From assembly GCF_004122035.1 (NCBI RefSeq), contig NZ_SAXA01000003.1:1-64000 (forward strand): DNA of 64,000 bases, in the 5' to 3' direction. The stretch comes from Ancylomarina salipaludis. Lineage in GTDB: Bacteria; Bacteroidota; Bacteroidia; Bacteroidales; Marinifilaceae. The translations under genes and the position numbers were made by a program. This document shows positions 56,623 through 64,000 of this stretch, in pieces; the stretch's first letter is position 1, and every line of letters begins with the position of its first letter. A model generated the notes under the pieces. That model was given only the letters and a program-made list of their open reading frames with translations. It was not told the DNA's origin and did no database searches.

Positions 56623-56653
56623 ATTTCCTTTATTATCAAATCCTATTTTTTTG

Positions 56654-57814
56654 ATGAACAATAATATTAAAATCGGTTTCCTTACACCGTATTCTTCAAT
56701 TTACCCAGAAATGACACCTAGTCTCATTTCTGGATTTTATTCGGCTATTCCAGAGAAATATCATCATCTTTTTCAATTTATTCCCGAGTATGTCGGACAA
56801 GGTGGGGATAAAGCCATTACAGAGTCGGTTAATAAGTTGCTAAATTTCAATAGAGTAGATATTGTTTCAGGTTTTGTCAGTTATAAAGTTTTACCGTCGA
56901 TTATTCCTAATATAGAAAATCGACAAAAAATGGCTTTGTTCTTTGATGTTGGAGAGTATATTCCTTACAATCACCATATTTCAGAATCGGTTTTTAATAA
57001 TAGTTTTCAAATGTGGCAGTCGGAATTTGCTTTAGGATATTGGGCGTATAAGCAGTTTGGAGATAAGGGAACAGTGCTTACGCCCATTTACGATGGCGGA
57101 TATCATCTGCAATCGGCTTTTCGACAAGGAGCAGAAATGGCAGGAGCCAAAGAGATGGATTTTAAAGTACTCAATTATCTTCCCGAAGGTTCTCAGGTAA
57201 AAGGCCGAATTCAAGAAGTTTTTTCGCAAATAAGAACTGAAAAACCGTCATTTATTCATGCACTTTTCTGTGGGAACGAAGCATTAGAATTCTATGACGA
57301 ATTTTATAAATCGGGCTTAAAAAATGAAATACCATTAATTGTAAGTGCTCACATGGCTTCAGATGAAATATTAAAGCAAGTGAGTAATCTGGATCTGAAA
57401 TTTTATTCGGCCTCCATGTGGAATTATAATTCACAAGAAAAGGTTAATCTGTTATTTAAGAAAAGAGTGGCCGATTTTGCAGGTCAAAAACCTGATTTTT
57501 ATACCCTTTTAGGGTATGAGGTAGGGTTGGTTTTTGAAAGATTAATTCCGGAATTCCAAAAAAGAGATTGGCCAGAAATTAGAAAACGACTCAAAACAGA
57601 AACTATTGAAGGGCCAAGGGGCAAACGCTCATTTTTCCTTAACTCAGAATATGCTACCCCAATTATCGATATTGAAAAGATTGGGTTTAATTCTAGCACA
57701 GTTACCAAGATTGTTGTTGAACAAGGAAGTGCCTTAAAATACGATCACAAAACATACGAAAAAATTCACAAGGAGAATGTCAGTGGATGGCAAAATCCCT
57801 ATCTGTGTATTTAA
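56654..57814 (+). CDS. Signal-less ABC-type substrate-binding-like protein
   Basis: 386 residues from ATG 56654; the frame extends upstream to 56612 but that part overlaps a hairpin and reads MLAQFPLLSNPIF, so the later start is preferred. NNIKIGFLTPYSSIYP is the first strand of a type-1 periplasmic-binding fold (Leu-binding protein-like), and the VDIVSGFVSYKVL and GTVLTPIYDGGYHLQSAFR segments match it. The C-terminal ~170 residues also fit (HALFCGNEALEFYDEF). There is no signal peptide and no transporter gene nearby, so it may act in the cytoplasm or be exported in another way. The gene lies between tail-collar and giant repeat genes; its role is unknown. Confidence 0.8.
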   Translation: MNNNIKIGFLTPYSSIYPEMTPSLISGFYSAIPEKYHHLFQFIPEYVGQGGDKAITESVNKLLNFNRVDIVSGFVSYKVLPSIIPNIENRQKMALFFDVGEYIPYNHHISESVFNNSFQMWQSEFALGYWAYKQFGDKGTVLTPIYDGGYHLQSAFRQGAEMAGAKEMDFKVLNYLPEGSQVKGRIQEVFSQIRTEKPSFIHALFCGNEALEFYDEFYKSGLKNEIPLIVSAHMASDEILKQVSNLDLKFYSASMWNYNSQEKVNLLFKKRVADFAGQKPDFYTLLGYEVGLVFERLIPEFQKRDWPEIRKRLKTETIEGPRGKRSFFLNSEYATPIIDIEKIGFNSSTVTKIVVEQGSALKYDHKTYEKIHKENVSGWQNPYLCI

Positions 57815-57874
57815 GCTTATTTTTCATTATCAATACTAAATTTACTATTTCTGTTAATTATAAAATCCTAAGTT

Positions 57875-60800
57875 ATGAAAGTATTATCTCTCCAACATCT
57901 AGTTCTTGGTATTACTAAAAACATATTGGCGATAGCTTTTCTGTTTGCTGGAAGTTTAAGTTTTGGACAAACAACTGAAAACTATGATGCTGCAGGCACA
58001 GCCAACAATCAGGTTTTGGCAAATGGATTTGCGGCATTTGATTATGGCGGTTTTACCTATCAGATAATCTCTTTTAATGGTACAAATTCATCGTTGTTAG
58101 ATATTCTGAATTGGGAAACCTATGGGAATAATGGTACTGATGCAATAGGTGTAAGCGGGGCTATAAATGATAAGATAACAGTATTTAAGCTTACAAAAAC
58201 AGATGGAAGTGCTTTTTCAACATCAAGTCTTTGGATGACATCTGCTGGAGATAGTTACACTATTACTGGCTATAATGATGGGAATACGACAGGCCAGTCG
58301 GTTAGTGTTTCAGCTAGCTTTAGCGGTATTAAAACCCTTAATTTTACAGGTGTTGATGAACTTCGGTTTGAGGGGACAGAAATTATTGTTGATTTAGACG
58401 ATTTTACTTACACTTTGGGTGCTGCCAACGCTGCGCCCACCGCTACTGCACCAAGTGCACCAACTGTAAGCGAAGATGATACAAATGTTGCTTTGTCAGA
58501 TGATATTCAAGTAGCAGATACCGACGGAGATAATCAAACAGTTACTTTTACAATAACCGGAGGAACGCTTACTATAGGTACTACTGGCATTACATTTGGT
58601 GGCAGCGGAAATGGAAATGCAAGTTTTACAGCAGCGGGTACATTGGCAGCAATTAGTACTGCCTTAGATGCTGCAACTTTTACTCCCACACCTAACCTAA
58701 GTGGTACGAATGCTGGAACCATTGCTTTTATTTCCAATGATGGGACTGATAATTCCAATACAGCGAGCGTTAGCTTTGATATTACGGCTGTGAATGATCC
58801 CCCAAGGATTAGTACCAATAGCTCATTAAGCCTTAATGAGGGTGCAACGGGAACAATAACATCCGCCTCGCACCTTTCAGCCACCGATGTTGATAATGAT
58901 GACTCAGGTTTGATTTTTACTATTACCACTAATACGTCTAACGGGGCTGTAAAACGATCTGGAACTATTCTTAATCTGAATGAGACATTTACACAAGCCG
59001 ATCTTGTTGCAGGAATTATTACTTATACACATGATGATTCCAATACGACCAGCGACAGCTTTGTGTTCAAAGTGTCCGATGGTAGTGCTGAGCTGACAAA
59101 CCAAACTTTTTCTATATCGGTTACTGCCATCGATGATGATACACCCACGATATCAACCAATAATGGTCTTACGCTGAATGAAGGGGCGACTAAAGTAATT
59201 ACTACTACGGAACTGGAAGCCGACGATGCCGATACTGACAATACTACCCTGACCTATACCGTAACTGCAGCCCCTTCCAATGGGCAGCTGGAGAATACGG
59301 ATAACGCGGGGAATCCAATTTCTTCCTTTACCCAACAGCATTTAATCGATGGAAAAATTCAATATGTCCACGATGATGGCAACACCACATCTGACAGTTT
59401 TACCTTCAAAGTTGCAGACGGAACGCCCAATGAACTAACGGGACAAACCTTCAATATCACGGTAACGCCTGTGGATGATGATGCGCCAACAATTGCGACC
59501 AATAACGGTCTCGCGTTGAATGAAGGGGCGACCAAAGCCATTACGACGACGGAACTGGAAGCCAACGACGCCGATACGGATAATACTACCCTGACCTATA
59601 CCGTAACTGCAGCCCCTTCCAATGGGCAGCTGGAGAATACGGATAACGCGGGGAATCCAATTTCTTCCTTTACCCAACAGCATTTAATCGATGGAAAAAT
59701 TCAATATGTCCACGATGATGGCAACACCACATCTGACAGTTTTACCTTCAAAGTTGCAGACGGAACGCCCAATGAACTAACGGGACAAACCTTCAATATC
59801 ACGGTAACGCCTGTGGATGATGATGCGCCAACAATTGCGACCAATAACGGTCTCGCGTTGAATGAAGGGGCGACCAAAGCCATTACGACGACGGAACTGG
59901 AAGCCAACGACGCCGATACGGATAATACTACCCTGACCTATACCGTAACTGCAGCCCCTTCCAATGGGCAGCTGGAGAATACGGATAACGCGGGGAATCC
60001 AATTTCTTCCTTTACCCAACAGCATTTAATCGATGGAAAAATTCAATATGTCCACGATGGCAGCAATACGACTTCTGATAGTTTTACCTTCAAAGTGGCC
60101 GATGGAACGCCCAATGAACTAACGGGACAAACTTTCAACATTACGGTAACACCTGTGGATGATGATACACCCACGATATCAACCAATAATGGTCTTACGC
60201 TGAATGAAGGGGCGACCAAGGGGATTACGACGACTGAACTTGTAGCCAATGATACGGATACAAACAATACCACCTTGACTTTCACTGTAACCTCAGCTCC
60301 CAGCAATGGGCAGCTGGAGAATACGGATAACGCCGGGAACTCAATTTCTTCTTTTACCCAACAGCATTTAATCGATGGTAAAATTCAGTATGTCCACGAT
60401 GATGGCAATACCACATCTGATAGTTTTACCTTCAAAGTTGCAGACGGAACGCCCAATGAACTAACGGGACAAACCTTCAACATCACGGTAACGCCTGTGG
60501 ATGATGATGCGCCAACAATTGCGACCAATAGCGGCCTCGCGCTGAATGAAGGGGCGACCAAAGCCATTACCACCACAGAACTGGAAGCCAACGACCCTGA
60601 TACAGACAATACGACCTTGACCTACACGGTAACGGCAGCACCGTCCAACGGACAACTGGAGAATATGGATGCCGTGGGTGTGGAAATCTCTTCCTTCACC
60701 CAACAACATCTAGTCGACGGAAAGATTCAGTATGTCCACGATGGCAGCAATACGACCTCTGATAGTTTTACCTTTAAAGTGGCCGATGGAACGCCCAATG

Positions 60801-63800
60801 AACTGACAGACCAAACCTTTAATATTACGGTTAATGATGTAACTCCCCCTTCACTCACTTCGAGCAGTCCGGCAGACGATGTTGCGAATGCCACACTAAG
60901 TGGAAATATCGTTTTGAATTTTGATGATGGTATGGTCGCGGGGACAGGAAATATTACCATCAAAAAAATGGCAGATAATTCGATTTTTGAACAAATCCCA
61001 ATCGGAGATGCCAAAATCAATATTTCCTCATCCCAGATTACGATAAATCCTGCAGGAACTTTAGAAAAAGGAACAGGCTATTATATTGAAATAGATGGAA
61101 CTGCCTTAGATGATGATGGTGGAAATTCTTTTGCTGGTATCAGCGGCAATTCCACTCTTAATTTTACCACTGTTGATGTAGTGATCAACGAGGTGGTGAC
61201 CGATCCGCAACAGGATTGGAGTAGTACTTCTTTTGCTTCAGCTCCGGGAGGGACCTCTGGTTCTAATGATGAATGGGTGGAGCTATACATTAATTCGACA
61301 GGTATTGATTTAACGGAATGGACCATTGAACTTTTAGATGGAAGTGACATTACGGGTAATTTAACGAATACTGGAGCGTTTGCTGTTTCGAATTATATTG
61401 GAGGTGGTTCATTTGCAAACACAATGGCAGGAGATTATTTGGTTTTAGGAAATCCTGCTGGCGCTGGTTTGTTGAATAATTCGATAACTATCAATCTAAA
61501 AGATTCAGGTGGGGCTATAGTTGATGTTGTTGTTCTTGGAGGAGGCTCAGGAGAGGCGCCAGATGGTGGTTCAACAGGTATATACGACGAGTCAGTACAA
61601 CGCTATACTAATGGTTTAGATACTGATGTTGATAGTAACGATTTTACTAAAGGGATTGCAACAATTGGTGCTACTAACAGTGGGCCAAGCGTTACCTTAT
61701 CTGTTTCATCTACAACTGTTGCCGAAGCTGCTGAAGTTTCCACTATTACTGCTACTTTAAGTGAAGCATCAAATCAAATTACTACTGTAAGTTTAGCGGT
61801 AAATGGTTCAAGTACAGCATCAGCAGGTGATTATAGTTTATCTTCAACTTCAATAGTTATTAGCGCTGGTAGTATAACGGGTACAGCAACAATAACTGCC
61901 ACTCAGGATGTTATTGATGAGAATAATGAGACTGTGATTATAGATGTTACAGGAGTAACAAATGGAACAGAAGCAGGAACACAACAGCAAACAGTAACAA
62001 TTACGGATGATGATGAAGCGCCAACTGTTGCTTTTAATGCTACTTCTTCAAATGGTGTAGAATCATTAAGCAGTGCAGATTTACAAGTTGATCTTTCAGC
62101 GGTAAGTGGATTGAATGTTTCAGTTGACTATGCAGTAACTGGAACAGCAACTGGCAGTGGAACAGATTATACTTTAGCAAACGGAACGTTAACAATAAGT
62201 GCAGGGTCAGCATCAGATAATATCACAATAGCAAGTATTATAAACGATCTTTTAGATGAGAATAACGAAACAGTTATTGTTACATTGTCGAATCCATCAA
62301 ATGCAACTTTAGGAACAAACACTGTTCATACCTATACAATTAGTGATGATGATGCAAAACCAACAATAGCCTTTAATTTGACAAGTTCAAATGGTGATGA
62401 AACTGTTAGTTCGGCTAATCTGCAAGTTGATTTGTCTGCAGCAAGCGGTAGGGATGTAACAGTTGATTATACAGTAACCGGAACAGCAACAGGAAGTGGT
62501 AATGATTATACATTGGCTAATGGAACACTGACTATTACTGCAGGATCTGCTAATGACAATATCACAATAGTAAATATTGTAAATGACTTGTTGGATGAGA
62601 ATAACGAAACAGTTATTGTTACATTGTCGAATCCTGTAAATGCAACTTTAGGATCAAATACGGTTCATACTTATACAATTAACGATGATGATGCAACACC
62701 AACAATTGCTTTTAATTCGACAAGTTCGAATGGAGCAGAATCAGTAAGTAGTAAAGATTTACAAGTCGATATTTCAGCAGTAAGTGGATTGAATGTTTCA
62801 GTTGACTATGCAGTAACCGGAACAGCAACTGGTGGTGGGACTGATTATACTCTTGCAAACGGAACCTTAACGATTGGAGCTGGTAATGCTAGCAATAATA
62901 TTACAATCGGAAGTATTGTGGATGATTTGTTGGATGAAAACAATGAGACGGTGATTGTTACCCTTTCAAATCCATCGAATGCCACATTAGGAAGTAATTC
63001 GGTTCATACCTATACGATTACGGATAATGATGCCACGCCAACAGTTGCGTTTAATTCCACTTCATCAAATGGCTTGGAATCGGTAAGTAGCGCAGATTTA
63101 CAAGTTGATCTTTTAGCTGTAAGTGGTTTAACCGTTACTGTAGACTATGAGGTAATCGGTACGGCCAGTGGAAGTGGTACGGATTACACTTTAGCAGATG
63201 GCACCTTAACGATTGCAGCCGGAGGTACAAGTGAAAATATTACAATCGGAAGTATTGTTGATGATCTCTTGGATGAAAATAATGAAACAGTGATTGTAAC
63301 TCTTTCGAACCCAACGAATACTACATTGGGTACAAATACGGTTCATACCTATACGATTACGGATAATGATGCCACGCCAACAGTTGCGTTTAATTCGATT
63401 TCATCAGATGGCTTGGAATCGGTAAGTAGTGCCGATTTGCAAGTCGATTTATCAGCAGCAAGTGGTTTAACCGTTATAGTAGACTATGTGGTCACCGGTA
63501 CGGCCAATGGAGGTGGAACTGACTACACTTTAGCAGATGGCACCTTAACGATCGCTGCAGGAGACGTTAGTGATAATATTACAATCGGAAGTATTGTTGA
63601 TGATCTGTTGGATGAAAATAACGAGACGGTGATTGTTACCCTTTCAAATCCAACGAATGCCACATTAGGGAGCAATACAGTTCATACCTATACGATTATG
63701 GATAATGATGCTACGCCAACAATTGCGTTTAATACTACTTCATCAAATGGCTTGGAATCGGTAAGTAACGCAGATTTACAAGTTGATCTTTCCGCAGCAA

Positions 63801-64000
63801 GTGGATTGGTGGTTACAGTTGATTATGTGGTCACAGGAACAGCAATTGGTGCTGACTATACTTTAGAAGATGGCACCTTAACGATCGCAGCCGGAGATGT
63901 CAGTGATAATATTACAATTGGAAGTATTGTTGATGATTTGTTGGACGAAAATAATGAAACAGTGATTGTGACGCTTTCGAATCCCACAAATGCCACATTG
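57875..64000 (+). CDS. Giant secreted repeat protein (CSPG, LTD and Calx-beta repeats), truncated by the window
   Basis: At least 2042 residues, open at the right edge. The signal peptide starts MKVLSLQHLVLGITKNILAI and ends near FGQ. A unique N-domain of ~180 residues is followed by a cadherin/VCBS-like unit (58441-58792). Six CSPG (Cadherin_3)-type units of 114 residues lie at 58793-60842 (LNEGATKAITTTELEA, VHDDGNTTSDSFTFKVADG). An Ig-like SbsA-type domain lies at 60840-61175. A lamin-tail domain (VVINEVVTDPQ, DEWVELYINSTGIDLTEW) covers about 61180-61670. Seven Calx-beta units follow (61684 to the end), the last six of exactly 113 residues. It is probably exported by type IX secretion, whose C-terminal signal would lie beyond the window. 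Likely role: surface adhesion or a structural fibre. Confidence 0.92.
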   Translation, partial: MKVLSLQHLVLGITKNILAIAFLFAGSLSFGQTTENYDAAGTANNQVLANGFAAFDYGGFTYQIISFNGTNSSLLDILNWETYGNNGTDAIGVSGAINDKITVFKLTKTDGSAFSTSSLWMTSAGDSYTITGYNDGNTTGQSVSVSASFSGIKTLNFTGVDELRFEGTEIIVDLDDFTYTLGAANAAPTATAPSAPTVSEDDTNVALSDDIQVADTDGDNQTVTFTITGGTLTIGTTGITFGGSGNGNASFTAAGTLAAISTALDAATFTPTPNLSGTNAGTIAFISNDGTDNSNTASVSFDITAVNDPPRISTNSSLSLNEGATGTITSASHLSATDVDNDDSGLIFTITTNTSNGAVKRSGTILNLNETFTQADLVAGIITYTHDDSNTTSDSFVFKVSDGSAELTNQTFSISVTAIDDDTPTISTNNGLTLNEGATKVITTTELEADDADTDNTTLTYTVTAAPSNGQLENTDNAGNPISSFTQQHLIDGKIQYVHDDGNTTSDSFTFKVADGTPNELTGQTFNITVTPVDDDAPTIATNNGLALNEGATKAITTTELEANDADTDNTTLTYTVTAAPSNGQLENTDNAGNPISSFTQQHLIDGKIQYVHDDGNTTSDSFTFKVADGTPNELTGQTFNITVTPVDDDAPTIATNNGLALNEGATKAITTTELEANDADTDNTTLTYTVTAAPSNGQLENTDNAGNPISSFTQQHLIDGKIQYVHDGSNTTSDSFTFKVADGTPNELTGQTFNITVTPVDDDTPTISTNNGLTLNEGATKGITTTELVANDTDTNNTTLTFTVTSAPSNGQLENTDNAGNSISSFTQQHLIDGKIQYVHDDGNTTSDSFTFKVADGTPNELTGQTFNITVTPVDDDAPTIATNSGLALNEGATKAITTTELEANDPDTDNTTLTYTVTAAPSNGQLENMDAVGVEISSFTQQHLVDGKIQYVHDGSNTTSDSFTFKVADGTPNELTDQTFNITVNDVTPPSLTSSSPADDVANATLSGNIVLNFDDGMVAGTGNITIKKMADNSIFEQIPIGDAKINISSSQITINPAGTLEKGTGYYIEIDGTALDDDGGNSFAGISGNSTLNFTTVDVVINEVVTDPQQDWSSTSFASAPGGTSGSNDEWVELYINSTGIDLTEWTIELLDGSDITGNLTNTGAFAVSNYIGGGSFANTMAGDYLVLGNPAGAGLLNNSITINLKDSGGAIVDVVVLGGGSGEAPDGGSTGIYDESVQRYTNGLDTDVDSNDFTKGIATIGATNSGPSVTLSVSSTTVAEAAEVSTITATLSEASNQITTVSLAVNGSSTASAGDYSLSSTSIVISAGSITGTATITATQDVIDENNETVIIDVTGVTNGTEAGTQQQTVTITDDDEAPTVAFNATSSNGVESLSSADLQVDLSAVSGLNVSVDYAVTGTATGSGTDYTLANGTLTISAGSASDNITIASIINDLLDENNETVIVTLSNPSNATLGTNTVHTYTISDDDAKPTIAFNLTSSNGDETVSSANLQVDLSAASGRDVTVDYTVTGTATGSGNDYTLANGTLTITAGSANDNITIVNIVNDLLDENNETVIVTLSNPVNATLGSNTVHTYTINDDDATPTIAFNSTSSNGAESVSSKDLQVDISAVSGLNVSVDYAVTGTATGGGTDYTLANGTLTIGAGNASNNITIGSIVDDLLDENNETVIVTLSNPSNATLGSNSVHTYTITDNDATPTVAFNSTSSNGLESVSSADLQVDLLAVSGLTVTVDYEVIGTASGSGTDYTLADGTLTIAAGGTSENITIGSIVDDLLDENNETVIVTLSNPTNTTLGTNTVHTYTITDNDATPTVAFNSISSDGLESVSSADLQVDLSAASGLTVIVDYVVTGTANGGGTDYTLADGTLTIAAGDVSDNITIGSIVDDLLDENNETVIVTLSNPTNATLGSNTVHTYTIMDNDATPTIAFNTTSSNGLESVSNADLQVDLSAASGLVVTVDYVVTGTAIGADYTLEDGTLTIAAGDVSDNITIGSIVDDLLDENNETVIVTLSNPTNATL
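58793..60842 (+). repeat. CSPG-type tandem repeats in the giant protein gene (342-bp units)
   Basis: Successive units start near 59132, 59474, 59816, 60158 and 60500 at a regular 342-base spacing, plus a diverged unit before them. Bases 59240-59717 are identical to 59582-60059, showing a very recent duplication. Confidence 0.92.
61684..64000 (+). repeat. Calx-beta tandem repeats in the giant protein gene (339-bp units)
   Basis: Unit boundaries marked by GATGATGATG/GATAATGATG occur at 62006, 62345, 62684, 63023, 63362 and 63701, always 339 bases apart; the last unit runs off the window. LLDENNETVIVTLSNP recurs in each, the calcium-binding Calx-beta signature. The first unit (from 61684) is slightly shorter. 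Confidence 0.92.

Noticed and set aside
56612-56653. Earlier start for the substrate-binding-like gene
   Set aside because: The 14 extra codons overlap the hairpin after the tail-collar gene and do not form a signal peptide; the ATG at 56654 begins the conserved fold.
59153-60709. Several near-identical minus-strand frames (68-82 codons) in the giant protein gene
   Set aside because: They repeat at the same 342-base period as the CSPG units, so they are shadows of the plus-strand repeats, not independent genes.

Overview
The window looks like a chromosomal segment of a Bacteroidota bacterium, probably a marine Marinilabiliales/Marinifilaceae-type organism (inference). Supporting signs are the AT-rich background, -7-like TAnnTTTG promoter boxes, a TamL-type Omp85 lipoprotein, AcnB, Bacteroidota-style RND/MFP/TolC genes, a DUF2007 protein and a giant secreted repeat protein of the kind usually exported by type IX secretion. 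No rRNA, complete tRNA or CRISPR array was seen.

Layout. (1) 1-23.6 kb is accessory DNA. It holds the 3' part of a phage tail-fibre-like gene, a small phage-type gene, and a two-gene Tc toxin locus: a 3169-aa TcA and a 2355-aa TcB-TcC fusion with its own C-terminal toxin tail. A small membrane protein overlapping the toxin gene is the likely immunity protein. Then come a duplicated modular repeat, a GxxExxY nuclease-fold gene, and an S24/XRE repressor with a palindromic operator. A tmRNA/tRNA-like 3' end plus terminator at 23481-23570 may be the right attachment site. (2) 23.6-28.3 kb holds an ECF sigma factor with two membrane proteins, an IS3 remnant, a PD40 propeller protein, an FKBP lipoprotein, repeat-rich spacers (a modular repeat and a 62-bp tandem repeat) and a DoxX gene. 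(3) 28.3-35 kb is a three-gene tripartite efflux operon whose TolC carries an N-terminal substrate-binding-protein domain. (4) 35-50.6 kb is housekeeping core: ruvX, def, comEC-like, trkA-trkH, a TrmH-family methyltransferase divergent from tamL, class II aldolase, an SNF transporter and acnB. (5) 50.6-55.6 kb holds an IS256-family remnant, an orphan hybrid-sensing histidine kinase, an unknown membrane-anchored protein, and TfoX-C and DUF2007 genes. (6) 56-64 kb holds a tail-collar (MdpB-like) protein, a signal-less substrate-binding-like protein and a giant repeat adhesin that runs off the window.

The most notable system is the Tc toxin. TcA would form the pentameric injector. The TcB-TcC fusion would form the cocoon that encloses the self-cleaved 298-aa C-terminal tail. 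That tail looks membrane-active (glycine-rich hydrophobic helices) and is followed by an overlapping multi-helix membrane protein gene. This is the polymorphic toxin-immunity arrangement, not the classical anti-insect ADP-ribosylating Tc effector. Together with the phage tail genes, the S24 repressor and the possible att site, it suggests a Tc toxin carried as prophage or island cargo, perhaps aimed at other bacteria. This is inference from sequence organisation and needs structural and functional confirmation.
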